The position numbers and the translations under genes are program-made. The notes beneath the pieces are model-generated. The model did no database searches, had not been told where the DNA came from, and saw only the letters and a program-made list of their open reading frames with translations. DNA of 64,000 nt from Glaciimonas sp. (GTDB lineage: Bacteria > Pseudomonadota > Gammaproteobacteria > Burkholderiales > Burkholderiaceae_D): contig JABBOY010000006.1 of NCBI GenBank assembly GCA_012927585.1, positions 186,001 through 250,000 on the forward strand, given 5' to 3'. Shown here piece by piece: positions 1 through 9,407 of the stretch (position 1 is its first letter; each line of letters begins with the position of its first letter).

Positions 1-749
1 TCGCAACAGTACACTTCGTCGCGTGTGATGCGTTTTTCGATTACCTCTATGCCGAGATCGCGTGCCATGGTCAGTATCGAATCGCGTGTGATGCCGTCCA
101 GACAGGAGGCCAGGTCCGGGGTGTAAATTTTGCCATTTTTGACAATGAATACGTTCTCGCCTGAACCTTCGGAGACGTAGCCTTCGGTGTCCAGCAGCAA
201 AGCTTCATCGTAACCGTCGGTTAGCGCTTCCTGGTTGGCCAGGATCGAGTTGATGTAATAGCCGGAAGCCTTGGCGCGCACCATCGAGGCATTGACGTGG
301 TGGCGGGTGAAAGATGAGACCTTGACGCGAATGCCCTTGGCCATGCCTTCTTCGCCCAGATACGCACCCCACGGCCAGGCGGCGATGGCGACGTGGATGG
401 TGTTGCCTTTGGCGGAAATGCCGAGCTTTTCGGAGCCGATCCAGATCAGCGGACGCAGGTAGCAGGATGCGAGTTGATTCTCGCGCACCACATGTTTTTG
501 CGCTTCCATCAGGGTGTGCATATCGTATGGCACCACCATCTGGAATATCTTGGCTGAATTCAGCAGACGCCGGGTGTGCTCTTTCAGGCGGAAAATTGCG
601 GTCCCTTGCGGCGTCTGGTAGGCGCGCACGCCTTCGAATACGGCCATGCCGTAGTGCAGCGAGTGCGTCAGCACATGCAGCGTGGCGTCGCGCCAATCTA
701 CCAATGTGCCGTCTTTCCAAATTTTTCCGTCGCGATCGTCCATGGACAT
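1..749 (-). CDS. ilvE: Branched-chain-amino-acid aminotransferase (N-terminal 249 residues; 3' end outside window)
   Basis: PLP-dependent transaminase of fold type IV that interconverts Val, Leu and Ile with their 2-oxo acids using glutamate/2-oxoglutarate. The translated minus strand shows the family's N-terminal THSLHYGMAVFEG stretch (about residues 28-40), YLRPLIW, and RAKASGYYINS, in which K160 would be the Schiff-base lysine; EGSGENVF follows. The start at 749 is preceded by GGAGA six bases upstream; a second in-frame ATG two codons later is less well placed. The gene is cut by the window edge, so the C-terminus is not seen. It is divergent from azlCD, which fits a shared branched-chain amino acid theme. 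Confidence 0.93.
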   Translation of the reverse strand, partial: MSMDDRDGKIWKDGTLVDWRDATLHVLTHSLHYGMAVFEGVRAYQTPQGTAIFRLKEHTRRLLNSAKIFQMVVPYDMHTLMEAQKHVVRENQLASCYLRPLIWIGSEKLGISAKGNTIHVAIAAWPWGAYLGEEGMAKGIRVKVSSFTRHHVNASMVRAKASGYYINSILANQEALTDGYDEALLLDTEGYVSEGSGENVFIVKNGKIYTPDLASCLDGITRDSILTMARDLGIEVIEKRITRDEVYCC

Positions 750-913
750 GGCGTGTCTCCAAATAGCGTAGCAAGGTTCCGATTTTAACGGATTCAGGCA
801 GCTTGGAAAGTTCATTGGTAGAATTGTTACCCCAAAATACGCATATCTCCTGCGTTGCAAAGCAGGAAAGTCGAAACCTCCGGTCAGAATTCTCAACAAG
901 GTGAAATAGCAGC

Positions 914-1684
914 ATGAATGCGATGGACAGTAAACTCCCGGAACGGGTTTCTACCAATGAAAATAAGGCGATCCAGGCCCGTGCCGCTGAAAAAGCGGGA
1001 TTCAGCGAGGCGGTCAGCTTATCCGCCGCCACCATGCCCGGCATTTTTGCGTGGGGCCTGGTGTCCGGCATGGCAATGGTCAAGTCCGGTTTGACCCTGG
1101 GGCAAGCGCTGGGGATGACGTTTCTGGTGTTCGCCGGTTCGGCGCAACTGGCAGCGCTGCCATTGATGATGGTCAATGCGCCGGTCATGGTGATATTCGC
1201 CACGGCAATGGTGGTGAATTTGCGTTTTGTCATTTTTGGCGCAGCGATCGGCCCGCATTTGTCGCATCTGCCCTGGTATAAACGTATCTGGTACGGTTAT
1301 TTCAATGCCGACATCACGATGGCTTTCTTCCCGCGCCGCTTTCCAGCCGAAACGCTGTACCAGCCCGAGGGCAAGGTCGGTTTCTTTGCCGGCATCGGTT
1401 ACCCCAACTGGTGTGCGTGGCAGATCGGCGCGGTGGCGGGCATCTTGCTGGCGAGCCAGATTCCAGAAAATTGGGGCGTCGGTTTTGCCGGTACCCTGGC
1501 GTTGCTGGCCGTCATGATTCCATTGATTATCAATATGGCGGCACTGGGTGGCGTGGTCGTTGCCGGTCTGGTCGCGGTCATTGCGGACGATCTGCCTTTT
1601 CGCCTGGGCTTGCTGCTGGCTGTGCTGCTCGGCATGGTGGTTGCGATGTTGATTGATGCACTCCTTGAAAAAATAAAAGCCTGA
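914..1684 (+). CDS. azlC: AzlC-family branched-chain amino acid exporter, large subunit
   Basis: A 256-residue multi-pass inner-membrane protein of the AzlC (LIV-E) family, whose members work with a small AzlD partner to export branched-chain amino acids. After a hydrophilic N-terminus of about 30 residues, the typical AzlC pattern follows: SLSAATMPGIFAWGLVSG, GQALGMTFLVFAGSAQLAALPL and NLRFVIFGAAIGPH, then further hydrophobic segments. The first ATG is used; a second lies three codons later, and the upstream AAGGTG is rather far (about 10 bases). azlD follows after four bases. Substrate is inferred from family and from the divergent ilvE. Confidence 0.88.
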   Translation: MNAMDSKLPERVSTNENKAIQARAAEKAGFSEAVSLSAATMPGIFAWGLVSGMAMVKSGLTLGQALGMTFLVFAGSAQLAALPLMMVNAPVMVIFATAMVVNLRFVIFGAAIGPHLSHLPWYKRIWYGYFNADITMAFFPRRFPAETLYQPEGKVGFFAGIGYPNWCAWQIGAVAGILLASQIPENWGVGFAGTLALLAVMIPLIINMAALGGVVVAGLVAVIADDLPFRLGLLLAVLLGMVVAMLIDALLEKIKA

Positions 1685-1688
1685 AAAT

Positions 1689-2012
1689 ATGAATGACACC
1701 GATACCTGGATCACCATTGTTTTATTGACTGTGTCTACCATCCTGACGCGTAGTTCGTTCTTTTTGCTCGGTAATTCCGTACAATTTCCACCGAAAGTCC
1801 AGCATGCGCTGCGCTACGCGCCGGCCGCAGCGCTGGCCGCCATTGTGGTGCCGGATTTAGTATTGTCGGGCGGGGCGGTGACGATCTCGATGGCCAATCC
1901 CAAGCTGCTGGCCGGCATCGGTGCCGCCGTGTTTTTTATGGCGACCCAGCGCCTGCTGGGGACAATTGTGGTCGGGATGGCCTTGTTTACCGTAATACGT
2001 TTGTTTGTTTGA
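1689..2012 (+). CDS. azlD: AzlD-family small subunit of branched-chain amino acid exporter
   Basis: A 107-residue membrane protein with about four hydrophobic segments, matching AzlD in length and in its motifs near the N-terminus (TILTRSSFFLLGN) and middle (HALRYAPAAALAAIVVPDLV). The start lies four bases after the azlC stop, so the two are almost certainly one operon and one transporter. The C-terminus (GTIVVGMALFTVIRLFV) is hydrophobic to the end, as is common in the family. Confidence 0.87.
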   Translation: MNDTDTWITIVLLTVSTILTRSSFFLLGNSVQFPPKVQHALRYAPAAALAAIVVPDLVLSGGAVTISMANPKLLAGIGAAVFFMATQRLLGTIVVGMALFTVIRLFV

Positions 2013-2116
2013 AATTGGTAGCTGGCCATATTGTCGTTTTCACAAGGGAAAAACGGTTTTGGAGCACGTTCGCTGCGGTAAAATAGTGATTTTCCTCCAA
2101 CAGGATCAGGGCAGAT

Positions 2117-3307
2117 ATGCAATTCAATCGACTCAGCGACCTTATTGCCGGCAACGAACTGGCCGGCAAACGTGTTTTTATCCGTGCTGACCTCAACGTG
2201 CCGCAGGATGATGCCGGCAAGATTACCGAAGATACGCGTATTCGCGCTTCGGTTCCGGCGATTCGCCAGGCACTTGATGCGGGTGCTGCGGTGATGGTTA
2301 CTTCGCACCTCGGTCGTCCGAGCGAAGGAAATTTCAAGCCGGCGGATACGCTGGCACCGGTGGCAAAACGCCTGTCCGAATTGCTGGGGCAACCGGTGCC
2401 GCTGCTGCAAAACTGGCTGGACGGCGTCGAAGTCGCACCGGGGCAAGTGGTGCTGCTGGAAAACTGTCGCGTCAATATTGGCGAAAAGAAGAATAGCGAC
2501 GCACTGGCGCAAAAAATGGCCAAACTGTGCGACATCTATGTAAATGACGCCTTCGGTACCGCGCATCGGGCCGAAGCCAGCACCTACGGTATCGCCAAAT
2601 TTGCACCGATTGCCTGCGCCGGCCCTTTGCTGGCAGCTGAATTGGATGCGTTGGGCAAGGCGCTGCATCAGCCGGCACACCCGATGGTCGCCATCGTGGC
2701 CGGTTCCAAAGTGTCGAGCAAACTGAGCATCCTCAAAACGCTGGCCGACAAGGTCGATCAACTGATCGTCGGCGGCGGCATCGCCAATACTTTCATGCTG
2801 GCCGCCGGATTGAACATCGGCAAATCGCTGGCCGAAGCCGATCTGCTGGAAGAAGCGCGCAGCATCATGCAAATGATGGCAAAGCGCGGCGCATCGGTAC
2901 CGATTCCGGTTGATGTGGTGTGCGCGAAAGAATTCTCCGCAACGGCGGCGGCAACCATCAAAGACGCCAAGGATGTTGCCGACGACGACATGATCCTGGA
3001 TATCGGGCCGAAAACCGCTGCCATGCTGGCGCAACAGTTGGCAAGTGCCGGTACCATCGTCTGGAACGGGCCGGTCGGCGTATTCGAATTCGACCAGTTC
3101 GGCGAAGGTACCCGGACATTGGCGCTGGCAATCGCCGGCTCGAAAGCGTTCTCGATTGCCGGCGGCGGCGATACTTTGGCGGCAATTGCCAAGTATGGAA
3201 TCACCGACAAGATCGGTTATATTTCGACCGGCGGCGGTGCTTTTCTGGAGTTCCTGGAAGGCAAGACGCTGCCTGCAGTCGAAATACTGATGCAGCGCAA
3301 GAGATAG
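2117..3307 (+). CDS. pgk: Phosphoglycerate kinase
   Basis: Cytoplasmic glycolytic/gluconeogenic enzyme converting 1,3-bisphosphoglycerate and ADP to 3-phosphoglycerate and ATP. At 396 residues it has normal length. Visible signatures are RADLNVP (about residue 22), SHLGRPSEG, the catalytic [27 protein letters not shown] and the C-terminal [14 protein letters not shown]. In many betaproteobacteria pgk is followed by pyk and then the class II aldolase; here fbaA follows after about 120 bases with no pyk between. A possible promoter -10 (TAAAAT) lies about 40 bases upstream of the start. Confidence 0.97.
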   Translation: MQFNRLSDLIAGNELAGKRVFIRADLNVPQDDAGKITEDTRIRASVPAIRQALDAGAAVMVTSHLGRPSEGNFKPADTLAPVAKRLSELLGQPVPLLQNWLDGVEVAPGQVVLLENCRVNIGEKKNSDALAQKMAKLCDIYVNDAFGTAHRAEASTYGIAKFAPIACAGPLLAAELDALGKALHQPAHPMVAIVAGSKVSSKLSILKTLADKVDQLIVGGGIANTFMLAAGLNIGKSLAEADLLEEARSIMQMMAKRGASVPIPVDVVCAKEFSATAAATIKDAKDVADDDMILDIGPKTAAMLAQQLASAGTIVWNGPVGVFEFDQFGEGTRTLALAIAGSKAFSIAGGGDTLAAIAKYGITDKIGYISTGGGAFLEFLEGKTLPAVEILMQRKR

Positions 3308-3428
3308 CGCATTTATTCGCAGCAACCCGCTTATTCCCAGCAATATAAGTCCGGTTGTCTGAACCGGCTGCCGCTACACTGAAAATCGTCAAGACCGGCG
3401 AATACTGATTTTTTATTTGGAGAACAAC

Positions 3429-4493
3429 ATGGCCCTCGTATCCATGCGTCAACTGCTCGATCATGCCGCTGAAAACGGTTATGGTCTGCCGGCATTCAAT
3501 GTCAACAATCTGGAGCAAGTCACCGCCATCATGCAAGCCGCTGATGCGGTCGGTGCGCCAGTCATCATGCAGGCCTCTGCCGGTGCCCGCAAATTTGCCG
3601 GCGAAGCTTTCCTGCGCCACCTGATCCAAGCGGCGGTCGAAGCCTATCCGCACATTCCGGTGGTAATGCACCAGGATCACGGCCAGTCGCCGGCGGTCTG
3701 CATGACGGCAATCCGCTCCGGCTTCAGTTCTGTGATGATGGATGGCTCGCTACTGGAAGACGGCAAGAACGTCGCCAGCTACGAATACAACATGGAGGTG
3801 TCGCGCGAGGTGGTCAAGTTTTCGCACGCCATCGGTGTCACCGTCGAGGCTGAACTCGGCGTGCTTGGTTCGCTCGAAACCATGATGGGCGACAAGGAAG
3901 ACGGCCACGGCGCGGATGGCAAAATGACTCGCGAGCAATTGCTCACCGATGTCGCGCAAGCCGCCGATTTTGTAGCGCGCACCCAATGCGACGCGTTGGC
4001 AATCGCGATTGGCACTTCGCATGGCGCATATAAATTCTCGCGCAAGCCTACCGGCGACATTCTGGCGATTGACCGCATCAAGGAAATCCACGCGCGCATC
4101 CCGAATACCCATCTGGTAATGCACGGCTCAAGTTCGGTGCCGCAGGAACTGCTGGCCGAAATCCGTCAGTTCGGCGGAGACATGAAAGAAACCTTTGGCG
4201 TACCGGTCGAAGAGATTCTGGAAGGCATCAAGCATGGCGTGCGCAAGATCAACATCGATACCGATATCCGGCTGGCGATGACCGGCGCGATCCGTCGCTA
4301 CCTGTTCGAAAATCCGTCCAAGTTCGATCCGCGCGACTATCTGAAACCGGCTCGCGAAGCTGCAGCGCAAGTCTGCAAGGCGCGTTATCTGGCCTTCGGC
4401 TGCGAAGGTCAGGCTGCTAAAATCAAGCCGATTGCGTTGGAAAAAATGGCCGAGCGCTACCAAAAAGGCGAGTTGTCGCAAATCGTGAAATAA
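3429..4493 (+). CDS. fbaA: Fructose-bisphosphate aldolase, class II (Calvin-cycle type)
   Basis: Zinc-dependent aldolase that cleaves or forms fructose 1,6-bisphosphate. The ATG at 3429 is chosen because GGAG stands six bases upstream; a TTG four codons earlier would bury that site. The 354-residue protein matches the class IIB length. Visible features include [10 protein letters not shown] (catalytic Asp and zinc-binding His), [18 protein letters not shown] and KINIDTDIR. fbp (fructose-1,6-bisphosphatase) is elsewhere in the window, so a gluconeogenic pair is present. A strong terminator follows directly. Confidence 0.96.
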   Translation: MALVSMRQLLDHAAENGYGLPAFNVNNLEQVTAIMQAADAVGAPVIMQASAGARKFAGEAFLRHLIQAAVEAYPHIPVVMHQDHGQSPAVCMTAIRSGFSSVMMDGSLLEDGKNVASYEYNMEVSREVVKFSHAIGVTVEAELGVLGSLETMMGDKEDGHGADGKMTREQLLTDVAQAADFVARTQCDALAIAIGTSHGAYKFSRKPTGDILAIDRIKEIHARIPNTHLVMHGSSSVPQELLAEIRQFGGDMKETFGVPVEEILEGIKHGVRKINIDTDIRLAMTGAIRRYLFENPSKFDPRDYLKPAREAAAQVCKARYLAFGCEGQAAKIKPIALEKMAERYQKGELSQIVK

Positions 4494-4512
4494 TTCGACT
4501 GTGAAGCGAAAG

Positions 4513-4544
4513 GGGCACTGAAGTTTCCGGTGCCCTTCTTTATT
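4513..4544 (+). terminator. Rho-independent terminator after fbaA
   Basis: Stem GGGCACTG pairs with CGGTGCCC (8 bp with one T-G wobble) around a 7-base loop, followed by TTCTTTATT. It begins 20 bases after the fbaA stop and ends just before purE. Confidence 0.8.
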
Positions 4545-4557
4545 GGTGATGTGATTT

Positions 4558-5067
4558 ATGGTGAATCAAATGTCTGAAAAAACGCTGGTCGGTATCGTCA
4601 TGGGTTCCACCTCCGATTGGGATGTGATGAAGGAAGCTGCGCAAGTCTGCAAGGACTTCGGCATCAGCTACGAGGCGCGTGCTTTATCCGCGCACCGCAC
4701 TCCGACCGAAGTGGAAGAATGGGTAGCAGACATGGAAACGCGTGGTTGCCAAGCCTTCATCGCCGGTGCCGGCGGTGCTGCGCATCTGGCCGGCGTGGTG
4801 GCGTCGAAAACTATCCTGCCGATTTTTGCAGTGCCGATTCCGTCGAAATATCTGAAAGGCATCGACTCGCTGCTGGCAACCGTCCAGATGCCCAAGGGCA
4901 TCCCGGTGGCGACGCTGGCAATCGGCGAAGCAGGCGCCGGCAATGCCGGTCTGGCCGTGGTGGCAATGCTGGCCCTGCATGACGCCGATCTGAAAGCCAA
5001 ACTGATCGCATTCCGCGCCGCGCAAGCGGAAAAAGTACGTAATGCAAAATTGCCTGAATTAAGCTAA
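4558..5067 (+). CDS. purE: N5-carboxyaminoimidazole ribonucleotide mutase (PurE)
   Basis: Purine biosynthesis enzyme converting N5-CAIR to CAIR. The 169-residue protein carries the class I PurE signatures GSTSDWDVM near the N-terminus, SAHRTP (about residue 43), AGAGGAAHLAGVVAS and the GIPVATLAIG segment. The start at 4558 follows GGTGAT by seven bases; an alternative ATG at 4570 is also plausible. Class I PurE normally depends on PurK, which is often the next gene in betaproteobacteria, but no purK is present in this window. Confidence 0.95.
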   Translation: MVNQMSEKTLVGIVMGSTSDWDVMKEAAQVCKDFGISYEARALSAHRTPTEVEEWVADMETRGCQAFIAGAGGAAHLAGVVASKTILPIFAVPIPSKYLKGIDSLLATVQMPKGIPVATLAIGEAGAGNAGLAVVAMLALHDADLKAKLIAFRAAQAEKVRNAKLPELS

Positions 5068-5077
5068 CGCCAAGTAG

Positions 5078-5094
5078 GGTGCGCGGTGCGCACC
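5078..5094. repeat. Short GC-rich inverted repeat (GGTGCGC / GCGCACC)
   Basis: Two perfect 7-base arms separated by GGT, between purE and the GFA gene. It resembles the GTAGGGTGCGC-type intergenic palindromes scattered in many proteobacterial genomes. There is no T-tract, so I do not call it a terminator. Confidence 0.45.
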
Positions 5095-5137
5095 AATCAG
5101 GCGGTATCGGACGCTGAACTTATTTTCGGGAGGCGAT

Positions 5138-5500
5138 ATGGTTTATGGTAGTTGTCTTTGCGGGCGTGTTAAGTACCAGGTCACGGGCGACATCCGTTCG
5201 GCCAGCCACTGCCATTGCACGATGTGCCAAAAGCAGCATGGTGCTGCCTGCGGTTCGTATGCGAACGTGGACCGCGCCGGGTTTTCTTACGTCAGCGGCA
5301 CCGATGCCGTCGCGGCGTATGAATCGTCGCCCGGAGTCACACGCGGCTTTTGCCAAATCTGTGGCTCGAGCCTGACTTGGCGTAGCGAAAAATCGCCGGA
5401 TTGCATTGCGGTAAGCCTAGGAACACTCGACACTCCATACTTGGGCGCAGTAGAGGACATCTTCACCGAAACTCGGGTTGGCTGGCTGCCGAAAAGTTAG
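5138..5500 (+). CDS. GFA-domain (glutathione-dependent formaldehyde-activating-like) zinc protein
   Basis: A 120-residue protein of the GFA/CENP-V fold family. It has the expected zinc-binding cysteines: SCLCGRVKY at the N-terminus, [10 protein letters not shown] (about residues 26-35) and [11 protein letters not shown] (about 72-82). GGAGG stands four bases before the ATG. Members have mostly unknown substrates; only a few act on S-hydroxymethyl-glutathione, so formaldehyde activity should not be assumed. It sits between purE and purC, where purK might be expected, and there is no obvious functional link to purine synthesis. Confidence 0.85.
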   Translation: MVYGSCLCGRVKYQVTGDIRSASHCHCTMCQKQHGAACGSYANVDRAGFSYVSGTDAVAAYESSPGVTRGFCQICGSSLTWRSEKSPDCIAVSLGTLDTPYLGAVEDIFTETRVGWLPKS

Positions 5501-5522
5501 CAAGACTAGAAACAAGCAATCC

Positions 5523-5544
5523 ACGGCCGAACTTGGCCGTTTTT
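5523..5544 (+). terminator. Probable terminator between the GFA gene and purC
   Basis: ACGGCC pairs with GGCCGT (6 bp, 6-base loop) and is followed directly by TTTT. It ends 20 bases before the purC start, so purC may have its own promoter, or this is a 5' leader hairpin. Confidence 0.5.
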
Positions 5545-5564
5545 CACAAAAATTAGGAAATACC

Positions 5565-6443
5565 ATGTCCGGCCTACTAGAAACAAACATCAAATCCCTG
5601 CCTTTCCTGCATCGCGGCAAAGTGCGCGACATTTATGCGGTCGGCGACGACAAACTGCTGGTGATCCAGACCGATCGCCTGTCGGCATTCGATGTGATCC
5701 TGGACGATCCAATCCCGAACAAGGGCAAGGTTCTGACTGCGATGTCGGATTTCTGGTTCAAGAAATTCGGCCATCTGATGCCGAACCACGAAACCGGAAT
5801 CGACCCGGCATCCGTGGTGTCGCCGGAAGAGCGCGAGCAGGTCGAAGGCCGCGCCATCGTCGTCAAGAAATTCAAGCCGCTGGCGATTGAAGCGATCGTG
5901 CGCGGTTACATCATCGGTTCCGGCTGGAAGGATTACCAGAAGACCGGCGCGATTTGCGGCATCCAGTTGCCGGCTGGCTTGAAAGAAGCGCAAAAACTGC
6001 CGGAAACGATTTTCACGCCATCAACCAAAGCGCCGATGGGTTCGCACGACGAAAATATTTCTTTTGCTGAAGCCGAGAAAATCGTCGGTGTCGAGATTGC
6101 CAGCCAGGTGCGCGACGCTGCTATTAATCTGTACACGCAAGCCGCCGAATATGCGGCGACCAAGGGCATCATCATCGCCGATACCAAGTTCGAATTCGGC
6201 CTGGACGAGAACGGCACCATCCATCTGATCGATGAAATCCTGACCCCGGATTCATCGCGTTTCTGGCCGGCAGCCAGCTACCGGGTTGGCATGTCGCCAC
6301 CGTCGTTCGACAAGCAATTCGTGCGCGACTGGCTGGAAACACAGCCTTGGGACAAGAAGGCGCCAGCACCGCGCCTGCCAGTGGAAGTAGCTGCAAAAAC
6401 CGGTGAGAAGTACGCTGAAGCCTTGCGCTTGCTGACTGCCTGA
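5565..6443 (+). CDS. purC: Phosphoribosylaminoimidazole-succinocarboxamide synthase
   Basis: SAICAR synthetase: joins aspartate to CAIR with ATP. The start at 5565 follows AGGAA and gives a 292-residue protein of the longer (yeast Ade1-like) type common in betaproteobacteria; the reading frame is open upstream into the GFA gene but that part does not look like PurC. Visible motifs are [53 protein letters not shown], and [15 protein letters not shown] followed by [16 protein letters not shown]. Confidence 0.96.
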   Translation: MSGLLETNIKSLPFLHRGKVRDIYAVGDDKLLVIQTDRLSAFDVILDDPIPNKGKVLTAMSDFWFKKFGHLMPNHETGIDPASVVSPEEREQVEGRAIVVKKFKPLAIEAIVRGYIIGSGWKDYQKTGAICGIQLPAGLKEAQKLPETIFTPSTKAPMGSHDENISFAEAEKIVGVEIASQVRDAAINLYTQAAEYAATKGIIIADTKFEFGLDENGTIHLIDEILTPDSSRFWPAASYRVGMSPPSFDKQFVRDWLETQPWDKKAPAPRLPVEVAAKTGEKYAEALRLLTA

Positions 6444-6456
6444 GTGTCTTAAGGAA

Positions 6457-6530
6457 GGGAGTATAGGTAATTTTTCCTATCTTTCCGCATATATATAAAA
6501 GGGTATTGAAAAATACAATATTGAGTATGT
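6457..6530 (+). repeat. Dispersed intergenic repeat, copy A
   Basis: Begins GGGAGTATAGG and ends AATACAATATTGAGTAT. It aligns over about 74 bases with copies at 13350 and 47296, sharing the GGAGTAT head, the CCGCATAT left arm and the ATACA-ATTG-GTAT tail; the right palindrome arm (ATATGCGG) is degraded to AAAAGGG. It fills the purC-tsaC gap. Confidence 0.65.
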
Positions 6531-6568
6531 TTTGATGCCCTATTTTTTTGATATTGAATAGTTTGCCA

Positions 6569-7591
6569 ATGAGCGCTTTTTCCACTGATATCCGCCAGGC
6601 CGCTTTGATTCTCGAATCCGGCGGCCTGGTTGCTTTTCCGACCGAGACTGTGTATGGGCTCGGGGCCGATGCGGAAAATCCAGCGGCGGTAGCCAATATC
6701 TATACCGCTAAAGGCCGCCCGTCGAATCATCCGGTGATCGTGCATGTCGCGCCGGAAGCGGACATCGCATATTGGGCCGCTTCGATTCCGACCCAGGCGC
6801 AAACGCTGATGCAGGCGTTCTGGCCCGGCCCGCTGACGCTGATCCTGAAACGTGCAGCGCACATTCCCGATGCAGTGTCCGGCGGGCAGGATTCGGTCGG
6901 CCTGCGCTGCCCATCGCATCCGGTGGCGCAAGCACTACTGCGCGCATTCAAGGGCGGCAACGGCGGCTTGGCGGCGCCATCGGCGAATAAATTCGGCCAT
7001 GTCAGTCCGACTACCGCCCAGCATGTGCGGGATGAATTTGGTGACGCGTTCGGCGCTAATGGGCTGATCAATGCAATCCTCGATGGCGGCCAGAGCGCAG
7101 TCGGGATCGAATCGACTATTCTGGATTTGTCACGTCTGGCCACGCAAGGGCCGGTATTGCTGCGTCCCGGCCATATCAGCGCAGCGCAGATTGCAGCCGT
7201 CATCGGCACTATGCCGCAGCTACCTGATCTGGCAGCGCCACGCGCTTCGGGTACGCTGGCCGCGCATTACGCGCCGCGCACCGCAGTCGCGCTGGTGGCG
7301 TCCGCTCAACTCGAAGCTGCCGTGCAACAACTGCATCGGGCCGGACGCCGGATTGGCTTGATACGTTATGCGGCCGGCATCGGTATTCGTGTCAGCGGGC
7401 AGTGCGCATTGCCTGCCACCCCGGATGGTTACGCGCACGGTCTGTACGCCGCATTGCGCGCGATGGATGCCATCGGCGGCGACCTGATCATGATCGAGTC
7501 GCCGCCGCAAGACAGCGCATGGCAAGGCATCAACGATCGCTTGCGCCGTGCCGCCCACGATTCCGCCGGCATCTTAGAGCGTCTGCTCTAA
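6569..7591 (+). CDS. L-threonylcarbamoyladenylate synthase (Sua5/YwlC type)
   Basis: Makes threonylcarbamoyl-AMP from threonine, bicarbonate and ATP for the t6A37 modification of ANN-decoding tRNAs. The 340-residue length shows the two-domain Sua5 architecture: an N-terminal YrdC domain (GGLVAFPTETVYGLGADA; KGRPSNHPVIVHV; GPLTLILKR; APSANKFGHVSPTTA; STILDL) and a smaller C-terminal Sua5 domain from about residue 215 (SGTLAAHYAPRT). The ATG at 6569 is used; a TTG 21 bases earlier is possible. tcdA, which acts later on t6A, is also in the window. Confidence 0.92.
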   Translation: MSAFSTDIRQAALILESGGLVAFPTETVYGLGADAENPAAVANIYTAKGRPSNHPVIVHVAPEADIAYWAASIPTQAQTLMQAFWPGPLTLILKRAAHIPDAVSGGQDSVGLRCPSHPVAQALLRAFKGGNGGLAAPSANKFGHVSPTTAQHVRDEFGDAFGANGLINAILDGGQSAVGIESTILDLSRLATQGPVLLRPGHISAAQIAAVIGTMPQLPDLAAPRASGTLAAHYAPRTAVALVASAQLEAAVQQLHRAGRRIGLIRYAAGIGIRVSGQCALPATPDGYAHGLYAALRAMDAIGGDLIMIESPPQDSAWQGINDRLRRAAHDSAGILERLL

Positions 7592-7694
7592 GTACCGCCG
7601 TTTTGGTAGTCACGCAGATGAATCAATGGCATATTATCTGGATAAAAATAGTACGAACGTTCTATTAACTTACAATAAACCCATAGGAGACACA

Positions 7695-9089
7695 ATGCGT
7701 CAAAGTACATTTGCGTTGGTATTGCTTACTTCGGCAGTCTTGGCTGGTTGCGGTGGCGGTGGCGGCGGCGATCAAACCCTCAAAGTTAAATTCAGTTCCC
7801 AGGTTTCATTCGGCGACAGCCTGAGTGATGTTGGTACTTATGCCGTTGGCGGCGTTAAGTTGCTGGGCGGCGGAAAATACACGGTCAATGACATTGGCGC
7901 CGATGGCAAGAACGCGGCCAGCAACTGGACCGAATTGATGGCGGCCCAGTTCGGCCTGCCAGCACCCTGTGCGGCAGAAACGGGTTTGTTAAGCAATGGT
8001 CTGCTGGCCAGTTTTGCATCTGCAATTTTCTTTGCGCCCACCTGCACCTCTTATGCACAAGGCGGCGCACGCGTGACGGCGGCTGTTGGGCCAGAAAATA
8101 TTGCGTATGTCGATAAACATGTCACCAGTCAATTAGGTCAATTGACGGTGCCGGTCGCGACGCAGATCGCCAACCATTTGGCGAAAGGAGGCGGCAAGTT
8201 CAAAGGCGATGAAATCGTGCTTGTGCTGGCTGGCGGTAATGATCTTCTGTATCAGGCAAATCAGTTGACGCTGGATGCTACCGCCGCAGGTACACTGGCC
8301 GGTGGTAATCAATATGTAACGACGTTGATTGGGACGCTCGTTGCCGGTTCCCCTAATCCAGCTACTGCTTTGCCGGCTATTCAGCTTGCTTTTGGCACGG
8401 AACTGGCAAACCCCGCGCACACCACTACGACACTCACGGTGGCGGCGTACACGGCAGCGGTTATGCAAGGTTTTCCTCAGGCGAGTATTCCGGCTGCGGT
8501 TGCTTCAGCCACGGCAGCAGCGACGGCCGCTGGCGCAGCTGCGGGTGCGGCTTACGCGGCGGACCCTGCCAAATTGGCAATCTATGTGGCGGCAATGGGT
8601 GCTGCAGGCGATCAATTGGCGGCACTTGTTACCACGCAGATCGTTGGCAACGGCGCAAATTACGTGACTGTATTGAATTTGCCTGATGCCAGCATAACGC
8701 CTTATGCGTTGGCACAATCTACTGGTGTGCAAGCCTGGCTTAGTGCGATGGTAACCACATTCAATAGCCACTTGACGGCCGGCGTGGCCGGGCAATCCAA
8801 GGTCTTGTTAGTGGATGCTTATTCAGTCGACCGTGATCAGGCAAACAATCCAGGACCTTATGGCTTAAGCAATGTGACGACACCGGCTTGTGCCGATGTC
8901 GATGCGGACAATCCCTTGTCGCCTACAAAAAATTTGCTGCATTCTTCGCTCGTATGCAATAAAGCAAATTTGATCGCCGGCGCGGATCAGTATTACAAGT
9001 TTGCAGATAGTGTCCATCCGACACCATTTACCAATCTTTTGCTGGCGCGTTATGTTTCCAGGTCAATGGTTATCAAAGGCTGGCTGTAA
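7695..9089 (+). CDS. SGNH/GDSL-family hydrolase lipoprotein
   Basis: A 464-residue secreted esterase/lipase-like protein. The start follows AGGAGA by four bases. The N-terminus is a lipoprotein signal with lipobox LAGC at about residues 17-20, then a glycine run. The SGNH blocks are visible: VSFGDSLSDVGTY (nucleophile Ser, about residue 41), LVLAGGNDLLY (block III GxND) and DSVHPTPFTNLLLA near the end (Asp and His). Between about residues 225 and 315 lies an Ala-rich insert that is not part of the core fold. It probably acts on acyl esters at the cell surface; the substrate is unknown. It appears monocistronic. Confidence 0.85.
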   Translation: MRQSTFALVLLTSAVLAGCGGGGGGDQTLKVKFSSQVSFGDSLSDVGTYAVGGVKLLGGGKYTVNDIGADGKNAASNWTELMAAQFGLPAPCAAETGLLSNGLLASFASAIFFAPTCTSYAQGGARVTAAVGPENIAYVDKHVTSQLGQLTVPVATQIANHLAKGGGKFKGDEIVLVLAGGNDLLYQANQLTLDATAAGTLAGGNQYVTTLIGTLVAGSPNPATALPAIQLAFGTELANPAHTTTTLTVAAYTAAVMQGFPQASIPAAVASATAAATAAGAAAGAAYAADPAKLAIYVAAMGAAGDQLAALVTTQIVGNGANYVTVLNLPDASITPYALAQSTGVQAWLSAMVTTFNSHLTAGVAGQSKVLLVDAYSVDRDQANNPGPYGLSNVTTPACADVDADNPLSPTKNLLHSSLVCNKANLIAGADQYYKFADSVHPTPFTNLLLARYVSRSMVIKGWL

Positions 9090-9118
9090 GGATGCTTGGC
9101 TGAGAGTGCAATGCATGT

Positions 9119-9373
9119 TCAGCCATAGCGGATTTTCATCCAGAGGATAAACGCGGCGAACGGCAGGGTGACGGCATTGGCTGCAATGATCGGCCAGGCC
9201 CCAATCAGCAAGCCGTACGCCAGCCACAATGCTATCCCCAGGGTGAAGATACTGTACATGCCAAGCGATACGCCATCTACGCGACGCGATTTCCAGGTAA
9301 GCCACGCTTGCGGAATGAATGCGATTGTGGTCAAGCTGGCAGCAGCGTAGCCGATCAATTCTGAGGATGGCAT
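9119..9373 (-). CDS. SemiSWEET-family small sugar transporter
   Basis: An 84-residue protein with three predicted membrane helices, the size of a SemiSWEET half-transporter, which dimerises to move sugars by facilitated diffusion. Features seen: the PQ motif in the first helix (AFIPQAWLTWKSR, about residues 18-30), VSLGMYSIFTLGIALWLAYG, and ANAVTLPFAAFILWMKI near the C-terminus, which carries the conserved Asn. It is convergent with the SGNH gene and divergent from ompW. No clear ribosome site precedes the ATG. Confidence 0.87.
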   Translation of the reverse strand: MPSSELIGYAAASLTTIAFIPQAWLTWKSRRVDGVSLGMYSIFTLGIALWLAYGLLIGAWPIIAANAVTLPFAAFILWMKIRYG

Positions 9374-9407
9374 TGGACGTTATTAAATAGAAGGTTCAGG
9401 AGACAAC

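Noticed and set aside
1814-3343. Long minus-strand open frame opposite azlD and pgk
   Set aside because: It mirrors pgk on the other strand, lacks a ribosome site and has no recognisable domain.
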